A stretch of 5,198 nt of DNA from Desulfobacterales bacterium (lineage in GTDB: Bacteria; Desulfobacterota; Desulfobacteria; Desulfobacterales; Desulfosalsimonadaceae). Of this stretch, positions 1 through 5,198 are shown in pieces. The position numbers and the translations under genes were made by a program. The DNA is taken from positions 1 to 5,198 of the forward strand of contig JAGTVF010000195.1 of assembly GCA_018224315.1 (NCBI GenBank). Direction: 5' to 3'. The notes under the pieces are model-generated. The model did not search any database and was not told the origin of the DNA. It saw only the letters and a program-made list of their open reading frames with translations. The stretch's first letter is position 1. Each line of letters starts with the position of its first letter.

Positions 1-413
1 CAGGCAGCATAACAGCCCGTGCCCCGGATTTGATCGTTTGTGGCCGGCGTGGCCCCGTCCAGGCTGAAGCTGAAATAATCCACATCCTCCGGGCTCACCT
101 GATCCAGGATGTCATGAAACAGGTATCCGTTGGTATCAATGGTTACCGAGGCATAACCCATTTTCCGGGCGGCGGTGACAATTTGTGCCAGTTCGGGATG
201 CAGGGTGGGCTCGCCGCCCAGAAGAATCAGGTTGGCGGCTTTACCGGGCTTTTGGAAAAATGAAAGCCACTTGCCGGCAGTGGCTGCCGGCAGTGTGCTA
301 TCTCCGTGCTGGGCCGGATTGATGTAGCAATGGGCGCACTTAAGATTGCAGCGGGTGGTGATATGGAAAAACACGTTTACCGCGTTTTTGGCAAAGGATA
401 CGGTCTGTTTCAT
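1..413 (-). CDS. Radical SAM domain protein, N-terminal part (3' end beyond the window)
   Basis: The minus-strand frame opens at ATG 413-411 and stays open to position 1, giving 137 codons plus two bases, so the C-terminus is missing. Seen: the [4Fe-4S]/SAM cluster motif CxxxCxxC at residues 22-29 (CNLKCAHC), followed by Tyr30; GGEPT at 66-70, the usual SAM amino-group contact; a TNG motif at 94-96; and SFSLDG at 115-120, then RGTG at 130-133. This order is that of the N-terminal half of a radical SAM TIM barrel, and the style resembles the peptide- or tetrapyrrole-modifying (often SPASM-bearing) branch. The family cleaves S-adenosylmethionine to a 5'-deoxyadenosyl radical. The substrate cannot be read here, and whether C-terminal auxiliary-cluster cysteines exist lies outside the window. 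The ATG overlaps the stop of the upstream cyclic-nucleotide-binding gene (ATGA), so translation is probably coupled. Membership of the superfamily is secure; any specific function is unknown. Confidence 0.9.
   Translation of the reverse strand, partial: MKQTVSFAKNAVNVFFHITTRCNLKCAHCYINPAQHGDSTLPAATAGKWLSFFQKPGKAANLILLGGEPTLHPELAQIVTAARKMGYASVTIDTNGYLFHDILDQVSPEDVDYFSFSLDGATPATNDQIRGTGCYAA
272..293. repeat. Short repeat TGCCGGCAG x2 (also an inverted repeat) inside the radical SAM gene
   Basis: TGCCGGCAG occurs at 272-280 and again at 285-293. Since TGCCGGCA is its own reverse complement, the pair can form an 8-bp GC-rich stem with a 5-nt loop in the transcript, about 40 codons into the gene. 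It falls in the coding stretch for L-P-A-A-T-A-G-K, between the cluster-binding motif and GGEPT. It may be chance from codon use, or a small duplication in a variable loop. Confidence 0.5.
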
Positions 414-436
414 TTTAAATGGTCTGCAAGCTCCTT
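410..436 (-). promoter_or_regulatory. ATGA overlap and distant Shine-Dalgarno of the radical SAM gene
   Basis: The stop TGA (412-410) of the cyclic-nucleotide-binding gene and the ATG (413-411) of the radical SAM gene share bases as ATGA. A strong AAGGAG (436-431) lies upstream but 17 nt from the ATG, longer than the usual spacing. Start by termination-reinitiation coupling is therefore the likeliest route, which would keep the two proteins at related levels. The overlap is seen directly; the coupling is inference. Confidence 0.6.
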
Positions 437-922
437 TTTGGCCCGAAACAGCTCATCATTGGTGGCCCGCAGCCGGATGGACATGTACTCGGCAAAAATC
501 CGGTACAACAGCAGCAGAAAATCAATGCGCTCGTCGTTGTCGTCTGAATCGGACAGCCGGCCCTTTGCCGAAGTATCCACGCACAAACAAAGCGTGTCGC
601 CCACGGCATAAACCGAGGCGGATCGCACCAGGCTGTCGACAATGCGCATCTCCCCGAAGATCTCGCCCACCTCCCGGATGTGGCCGATTTCCACGCCCTG
701 TTTTTCGATTTTCAGGGTTCCGGAAAGCAGGAAATAAAGCCAGGGATCGTTGTCCCCCTCCCGGATGATAAGCTCGCCGTCTTCGTACTGCCGGATCTTG
801 CTCAACCGCAGCAGCTTGGCCAGATTCCGGGTCTCAAAGTCCTTTAACCCCGGAATGGCCATTAGCCGCTGAATGTTTTGCACATTGTCCTTGAGGTACT
901 TGGATTCAATCATCTCCGCCAA
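410..922 (-). CDS. Stand-alone cyclic nucleotide-binding domain protein (Crp/PKA-type sensor fold, no output domain)
   Basis: About 170 residues. The N-terminal helices (about 1-40) lead into a cNMP-binding beta-roll (about 43-118). Seen: the glycine-containing turns D48-G49-E50 and S67-G68-T69, and a phosphate-binding cassette at 86-106 with F89-G90-E91 and R100-S101-A102. The E-to-R spacing is 9 residues, as in PKA-type domains; in the family this Glu binds the ribose 2'-OH and this Arg the cyclic phosphate. After the roll comes an acidic stretch (S124-D134, six Asp and one Glu), then an amphipathic, Leu-rich helix to the end. There is no helix-turn-helix, kinase, cyclase or membrane segment, so it is not a CRP-like transcription factor. 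I infer a small cNMP-responsive or structural partner, perhaps of the radical SAM protein encoded just downstream. The start is uncertain: TTG 922-920 (M1) or ATG 913-911 (residue 4). TTG has GGAAAG 10 nt upstream, whereas the ATG has a GGAG directly abutting it, which is too close. The gene is in the same frame as purF, just after its stop. Confidence 0.88.
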   Translation of the reverse strand: MAEMIESKYLKDNVQNIQRLMAIPGLKDFETRNLAKLLRLSKIRQYEDGELIIREGDNDPWLYFLLSGTLKIEKQGVEIGHIREVGEIFGEMRIVDSLVRSASVYAVGDTLCLCVDTSAKGRLSDSDDNDERIDFLLLLYRIFAEYMSIRLRATNDELFRAKKELADHLK

Positions 923-941
923 ACCCGGTTAACTTTCCATG
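911..941 (-). promoter_or_regulatory. purF / cyclic-nucleotide-binding gene junction with an ambiguous start
   Basis: The purF stop TAA (931-929) is followed in the same frame by CCG GGT TTG GCG GAG ATG. The GGAAAG inside the last purF codons lies 10 nt before TTG 922, a workable spacing. The GGAG next to ATG 913 has no spacer and is unlikely to serve that ATG. I favour TTG with modest confidence. There is no room for a promoter or terminator, so the downstream gene should depend on upstream transcription. Confidence 0.5.
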
Positions 942-2350
942 CAATCCTTTGTCAGGGACCGGTCAAACAATACCGGATAACAACCGTCAAAGCAAGCCTT
1001 GCAAAAATGATTTTCCGGCTCCGCCACCCCGGTGGAGGCCAGAAGCCCTTCCAGGCTCAGGTAATGAAGGCTGTCCAGACACAGAAAATCGCGCAGTTCG
1101 GATACGGTCTTGCTCGCGGCGATCAATTCTCCCTTGGTGGAAAAATCAATGCCGTAATGGCAGGGATGAATGTGGGGCGGGCAGCTGATGCGCATGTGGA
1201 CGCGTTTGACGCCCAGCTCCCGAAGGGACTTAACCCGGGTCCGGGCCGTGGTGCCCCGGATAATGGAGTCCTCGATGATGATAATGTCTTTTCCGGCCAG
1301 CAGTTCCTTGACCGGGTTTAACTTCATGCGCACCTCGAAATCCCGCATGCTCTGGCTGGGCTGGATAAAGGTGCGGCCCACGTAGTGGTTGCGGATCATG
1401 CCCAGGTCAAAGGGGATGCCCGATTGCTCGGCATATCCCAGGGCCGCGTAATTGCCCGAATCCGGAAATGGCATGACCAGATCAGCCTCCACGGGGGCTT
1501 CTTTGGCCAGCTGCCGGCCGTGGGCCTTGCGGGTGAGATAGACATTTTTGCCGTATATGGTGCTGTCGGGCCGGGCAAAATAAATGTATTCAAAAATGCA
1601 GAAAGTCCGGGAAGTTTGCTGATGGGGAAAAAGGCTGCGCACGCCGGTTTCATCAATGATCACGATCTCGCCGGGCTCAAGCTCGCGCACGAATTCCGCC
1701 TCCAGCAGATCCAGGGCGCAGGACTCCGAGGCCAGCACGTAACGGCCGTGCAGGCGGCCGAGACACAGGGGCCGGAACCCGTTGGGGTCCTTGATGCCCA
1801 CCACCTCGCCCCGGCTTGTGAGCACCACAAAACAGTAGGCCCCCTGAAGCCGGGTCACGCTGTTGACCAGGGCCTGCTCAAAGCCGTGTTTGAGGTTTTT
1901 GACAAACAGGTGAAGGAACACTTCACTGTCCATGGTGGTCTGGAAAATCGAGCCGTCTTCTTCCAGTTCCTGCTTTAAGGTATGGGCGTTGACCAGGTTG
2001 CCGTTGTGGGCCACGCCGTAGGATTTGCCCCGGTGATTGACCACAAAGGGCTGGGCGTTTGTCAGCACGGAACCGCCGGTGGTGGAATACCGCACATGGC
2101 CGATGGCGCTGCACTCGCAGGCCAGCCGGTTCAAAATGGCGTCGTCAAACACGTCATGGACCAGGCCCATGCCCTTGTGAAAGTCGATATGCTCATCATG
2201 GACCACAGCGATGCCGGCGCTTTCCTGGCCCCGGTGCTGGAGGGCGTAGAGGCCGAAGTAGACCAGGCGGGCGGACTCAGGGTGCCGGTGAATGCCGAAA
2301 ATGCCGCAGGCTTCACGGGGCCGGGCCCCGATGGGATCAGAAGGATTCAT
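929..2350 (-). CDS. purF: Amidophosphoribosyltransferase (glutamine PRPP amidotransferase), Fe-S type
   Basis: Complete, 473 residues, the usual length for the Bacillus-type enzyme. It converts PRPP and glutamine to 5-phosphoribosylamine, glutamate and pyrophosphate in the cytosol, the first committed step of purine synthesis. Seen: a 14-residue propeptide before the Ntn nucleophile Cys15 (ACGIFGI), which implies self-cleavage to expose Cys; glutaminase motifs R87-YSTTG, H115-NGN and D141-SE; and the PRPP-binding loop I356-IIIEDSIIRGTT-368. Four Cys match the [4Fe-4S] ligands of the B. subtilis enzyme: C251 (FCIFEYIYFARPDS), C397 (HPCHYGID), and C450 and C453 (FCKAC). Two extra Cys (C390, C456) lie close to these ligands. 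ATG 2350 was chosen because the family begins a short distance before the CGIFGI motif and a GAAAGG lies 11 nt upstream. The gene starts 15 nt after carB, suggesting co-transcription, and is followed after a few bases by the cyclic-nucleotide-binding gene. Feedback by AMP/GMP is a family property, not shown here. Confidence 0.98.
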   Translation of the reverse strand: MNPSDPIGARPREACGIFGIHRHPESARLVYFGLYALQHRGQESAGIAVVHDEHIDFHKGMGLVHDVFDDAILNRLACECSAIGHVRYSTTGGSVLTNAQPFVVNHRGKSYGVAHNGNLVNAHTLKQELEEDGSIFQTTMDSEVFLHLFVKNLKHGFEQALVNSVTRLQGAYCFVVLTSRGEVVGIKDPNGFRPLCLGRLHGRYVLASESCALDLLEAEFVRELEPGEIVIIDETGVRSLFPHQQTSRTFCIFEYIYFARPDSTIYGKNVYLTRKAHGRQLAKEAPVEADLVMPFPDSGNYAALGYAEQSGIPFDLGMIRNHYVGRTFIQPSQSMRDFEVRMKLNPVKELLAGKDIIIIEDSIIRGTTARTRVKSLRELGVKRVHMRISCPPHIHPCHYGIDFSTKGELIAASKTVSELRDFLCLDSLHYLSLEGLLASTGVAEPENHFCKACFDGCYPVLFDRSLTKDCMES

Positions 2351-2367
2351 TTCATAACTTGCCTTTC
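2351..2367 (-). promoter_or_regulatory. purF ribosome-binding site overlapping the carB stop, with a two-codon out-of-frame start
   Basis: The mRNA reads TGAAAGG at the carB terminus, so a GAAAGG Shine-Dalgarno (2367-2362) shares bases with the carB stop codon TGA (2368-2366). It sits 11 nt before the purF ATG (2350). A second ATG at 2355-2353 is only 6 nt away but reads ATG AAA TGA, a Met-Lys-stop unit whose TGA overlaps the purF ATG. This arrangement suggests coupling of purF translation to carB termination. Any effect of the short unit is inference. Confidence 0.6.
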
Positions 2368-5198
2368 AGTGATGATAATCCTGCAGCGCCGCCACGGACA
2401 AGGCTTTTTGGTTTAACGCGGAAATGCCCAGTCCCATGGCCCGGGCGCAGGCAATGGTGGTGGCATAGGGGATATTGAATTTCAGGGCGGCCCGGCGGAT
2501 CATGTAGCCGTCGCGCCGGGTGCGGTCGCCGGTTCCGGTATTGATCACCAGCTGGATCTCGCGGTTCATGATGGCGTCAACCACGTGGGGCCGGCCGGCA
2601 GACACCTTGTTGATGGCTTCGGCGCGGATTGCGTTGTCTTTGAAAAACCGGCAGGTGCCCCGGGTGGCCAGAATCTGAAAACCAATATCGGCCAGCTGCC
2701 TGGCCACGGACAAAACAGCCTGTTTATCGCTGTCCTGAACACTGATAAACACCGCTCCATTCCCGGGCAGATGCTGGCCTGCGGCGATCTGGCTTTTGGC
2801 ATAGGCCCGGCCGAAATCCGCATCAATACCCATGACCTCGCCCGTGGATTTCATTTCCGGGCCCAGAAGGGTATCGGCTTCCGGAAACCGGTCAAAGGGC
2901 AGCACCGCTTCCTTCACCGAAATATGGTCCGGGTGCACCTGTTTTGTGAAACCAAGATCTGCAAGGCTGCAGCCGGTCATCACCTTTGTGGCAATCCGGG
3001 CCAGGGGCACGCCCGTGGCCTTGCTCACAAAGGGGACGGTTCGCGACGCCCGGGGATTGACCTCCAGTACGTAGAGCTGGCCGTCTTTGATGGCGTACTG
3101 GACGTTCATCAGGCCGATGACATTTAATTCCTTTGCCATGGCGCAGGTGGCGGAAACAATCTGATCAATTTCCCCCGATTTCAGGGAATAAGGCGGCAGC
3201 ACGCAGGCCGAATCCCCGGAATGGACGCCTGCGGCCTCGATGTGTTCCATGATTCCGCCGATCACCGTGATCTGACCGTCGGATACCGCATCCACATCCA
3301 CTTCCACGGCGTCTTCGAGAAACTTGTCAATGAGCACCGGATACTCCGGGGAAGCCACGATGGCCAGGCGGGTATAGTTTTCCATTTCTTCGTCATCGTA
3401 GACGATTTTCATACCCCGGCCGCCGAGCACGTAAGACGGCCGCACGATCACGGGATAGCCGATGCGCGCGGCTTCGGCCATGGCCTCTTTTACGGACCGG
3501 GCCGTACCGTTGGGCGGCTGCATGAGCCCGAGCTTGTTTAACATGGCCTGGAAATGCTTGCGGTCTTCTGCCTGCTCGATGTTTGCCGGGCTGGTGCCGA
3601 TAATCGGCACCCCGGCCTCCATTAAGGAAAGGGCCAGATTCAGGGGCGTCTGCCCGCCGAACTGCACGATCACCCCATCGGGCTTTTCGGTTTCCACGAT
3701 ATGGAGCACATCTTCATGGGTCAGGGGTTCGAAATAAAGCTTATCCGAAGTGTCATAGTCCGTGGACACGGTCTCGGGGTTGGAGTTGACCATGATGCTT
3801 TCAATGCCCAGCTCCTTTAGGGCAAAGGAGGCGTGCACGCAGCAGTAGTCAAACTCGATTCCCTGGCCGATGCGGTTGGGCCCGCCGCCCAGGATCATGA
3901 TTTTTCTGCGCTCTGAAACCCGGGCTTCGTTTTCCTGCTCATAGGTGGAGTAATAATACGGGGTGGCGGCCTCAAATTCGGCCGCGCAGGTATCGACCAG
4001 CTTGTAGACCGGCCGCAGGCCCGCGGATTTGCGCATATCCCGGATTTTAGCCGCCCCCAGGCCGGTGAGATGACCGATCTGAAAATCGGAAAACCCGTAT
4101 TTTTTGGCTTTCTCCAGTGTTTCCGAAGAAATCTGCGCCCCGGCCGCGGCCATCTGCTTTTCGGTTTCCGCAAGACGGGCAAACTGGTGCAGAAACCACG
4201 GGTCAATGCCGGTGAGCGCGTAAATGGTTTCCAGGGGCATGTCCGCAATCAGCGCCTGGTGCAGGTAAAACATCCGCCTGCTGGTGGGCCGGGCCAGCAT
4301 CTGCTCGATTTCAGAAAGCGAGAGGGGGGGGTTCTGGGCATCTTCCTCGTCTTTTCCATCCGCTCCGAATCCGTGCCGGCCGATTTCAAGGGAGCGCAGG
4401 CCCTTTTGCACAGCCTCGGTAAATGTCCGGCCGATGGCCATGGTCTCGCCCACAGAGCGCATGGAGGTGGTCAGCTCGTCTGCTGCCTCAGGAAATTTTT
4501 CAAAGGTCCAGCGCGGGATTTTCACCACACAATAGTCCAGGGCCGGCTCAAAGGAGGCAACGGTTTTGCCGGTAATATCATTTGGAATTTCATCCAAAGT
4601 GTAGCCCACAGCCAGCTTGGCGGCAATCCTGGCAATGGGAAAGCCCGTGGCCTTGGAGGCCAGGGCCGATGAGCGCGACACCCGGGGATTCATCTCCACC
4701 ACAATGAGCTCGCCGTCATCCGGGTTGACGGCAAACTGCACGTTGGAGCCGCCGGTGTCCACCCCGATTTCGCGCAAAATGGCAATGGAAGCGTCACGCA
4801 TGACCTGATATTCCACATCTGTAAGGGTCTGGGCCGGGGCCACGGTGATGCTGTCTCCGGTATGAACGCCCATGGGATCGACGTTTTCAATGGAACAGAC
4901 AATGACCACATTGTCGTTTTTATCGCGCATCACTTCAAGCTCGTATTCCTTCCAGCCCAGCATCGATTCCTCGATCATCACCTGATTGATCATGCTGGCA
5001 TCCAGGCCGGCAGAAGCGATGTTTTCCAGATCATCCGGGTTGTAGGCCACCCCGCCGCCGGTGCCGCCCAGGGTAAAAGCAGGGCGGATAATCACGGGAT
5101 AGCCGATGTCTGCGGCAAATCCCCGGGCGGCCTCCATGTCGGTGGCAATACCGCTTTTGGCAATCCGGAGATTGATCTTTTCCATGGCCCGGCAGAAC
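2366..5198 (-). CDS. carB: Carbamoyl-phosphate synthase large chain, missing the N-terminal ~131 residues (5' end beyond the window)
   Basis: The frame is open through the right edge, so the Met at 5185 is internal: the four codons before it (F-C-R-A) continue the homology, and Met aligns near residue 136 of the ~1073-residue E. coli CarB. The enzyme makes carbamoyl phosphate from bicarbonate, two ATP and ammonia supplied by the CarA glutaminase, for pyrimidine and arginine synthesis. Counting from that Met: first ATP-grasp half 1 to ~270 (R34; E164-M-N166), oligomerisation region ~290-420, second ATP-grasp half ~425-805 ([17 protein letters not shown] at 433-449; R582; E708-V-N710), and MGS-like allosteric domain ~810-939. 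Residues matching the E. coli UMP/IMP pocket, from memory, are K821, T841, T844, K860 and N882; the position of T1017 is Gly884. The ornithine-site equivalents E650, D658, E759 and T909 are also present. It ends in TGA 2368-2366, within which the purF ribosome-binding site begins. carA is not in the window and may lie upstream. Confidence 0.98.
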   Translation of the reverse strand, partial: FCRAMEKINLRIAKSGIATDMEAARGFAADIGYPVIIRPAFTLGGTGGGVAYNPDDLENIASAGLDASMINQVMIEESMLGWKEYELEVMRDKNDNVVIVCSIENVDPMGVHTGDSITVAPAQTLTDVEYQVMRDASIAILREIGVDTGGSNVQFAVNPDDGELIVVEMNPRVSRSSALASKATGFPIARIAAKLAVGYTLDEIPNDITGKTVASFEPALDYCVVKIPRWTFEKFPEAADELTTSMRSVGETMAIGRTFTEAVQKGLRSLEIGRHGFGADGKDEEDAQNPPLSLSEIEQMLARPTSRRMFYLHQALIADMPLETIYALTGIDPWFLHQFARLAETEKQMAAAGAQISSETLEKAKKYGFSDFQIGHLTGLGAAKIRDMRKSAGLRPVYKLVDTCAAEFEAATPYYYSTYEQENEARVSERRKIMILGGGPNRIGQGIEFDYCCVHASFALKELGIESIMVNSNPETVSTDYDTSDKLYFEPLTHEDVLHIVETEKPDGVIVQFGGQTPLNLALSLMEAGVPIIGTSPANIEQAEDRKHFQAMLNKLGLMQPPNGTARSVKEAMAEAARIGYPVIVRPSYVLGGRGMKIVYDDEEMENYTRLAIVASPEYPVLIDKFLEDAVEVDVDAVSDGQITVIGGIMEHIEAAGVHSGDSACVLPPYSLKSGEIDQIVSATCAMAKELNVIGLMNVQYAIKDGQLYVLEVNPRASRTVPFVSKATGVPLARIATKVMTGCSLADLGFTKQVHPDHISVKEAVLPFDRFPEADTLLGPEMKSTGEVMGIDADFGRAYAKSQIAAGQHLPGNGAVFISVQDSDKQAVLSVARQLADIGFQILATRGTCRFFKDNAIRAEAINKVSAGRPHVVDAIMNREIQLVINTGTGDRTRRDGYMIRRAALKFNIPYATTIACARAMGLGISALNQKALSVAALQDYHH

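Noticed and set aside
30..263. Plus-strand 77-codon open frame
   Set aside because: It is antisense to the radical SAM core motifs GGEPT and SLDG, and is not a credible gene.
306..768. Two overlapping plus-strand frames (101 and 140 codons) opposite the cNMP-binding gene
   Set aside because: The minus strand here encodes a clear cyclic-nucleotide-binding domain. The plus-strand products are Arg/Pro/Ser-rich and featureless.
410..922. The cNMP-binding gene as a CRP/FNR transcription regulator
   Set aside because: The protein ends about 50 residues after the beta-roll and has no helix-turn-helix.
878..1321. Plus-strand open frame spanning the purF / cyclic-nucleotide-binding junction
   Set aside because: It runs antisense through the PurF Fe-S ligand region and the start of the next gene, with no domain seen.
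1385..1978. A 197-codon plus-strand open frame opposite purF
   Set aside because: It is fully antisense to purF, whose conserved motifs run through the whole stretch. Its protein shows no recognisable domain, and long antisense frames are expected in GC-rich coding DNA.
2585..3127. A 180-codon plus-strand open frame opposite the 3' part of carB
   Set aside because: It lies opposite well-conserved CarB sequence and shows no motif, so it is a shadow frame.
4070..4672. A 200-codon plus-strand open frame opposite carB
   Set aside because: It is fully antisense to CarB's oligomerisation region and first ATP-grasp half, with no family features. It is a shadow of carB codon bias.
5183..5185. ATG at 5185 as the start of carB
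   Set aside because: The frame continues upstream to the window edge with codons that fit CarB, and a start here would remove about 135 residues of the first ATP-grasp half, so the gene is cut by the window and not truncated.

Overview
The window is a dense, single-direction block of bacterial genes, all read on the minus strand (right to left): carB (incomplete at its 5' end) -> purF -> a small stand-alone cyclic-nucleotide-binding-domain protein -> a radical SAM protein (incomplete at its 3' end). The gaps are 15 nt, about 6 nt (or 15 nt, depending on the start codon) and a 4-nt ATGA overlap. The four genes therefore look like one transcription unit that extends past both ends of the window. 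I see no promoter, terminator, RNA gene, mobile element or CRISPR array. No non-coding stretch is longer than about 15 nt.

The two upstream genes are core nucleotide biosynthesis. CarB makes carbamoyl phosphate for pyrimidines and arginine. PurF makes 5-phosphoribosylamine from PRPP and glutamine, the committed step of purine synthesis. Both are intact in every catalytic motif that lies in the window. PurF is the Fe-S type with a short propeptide before its N-terminal nucleophile Cys. CarB keeps most of the nucleotide effector residues in its C-terminal MGS-like domain.

The two downstream genes are the less ordinary part. One is a 170-residue protein that is essentially one cNMP-binding fold with a recognisable phosphate-binding cassette and a helical tail, and with no DNA-binding or catalytic domain. 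The other is a radical SAM enzyme with CxxxCxxC, GGEPT and SLDG motifs. The two are translationally coupled, which suggests they act together, but their function is not evident from the window.

Organism: GC-rich by eye, with an oxygen-sensitive Fe-S PurF and a radical SAM partner. This fits an anaerobic bacterium, and a Desulfobacterota (deltaproteobacterial) sulfate reducer is my best guess. That placement is inference from gene style, with low to moderate confidence.
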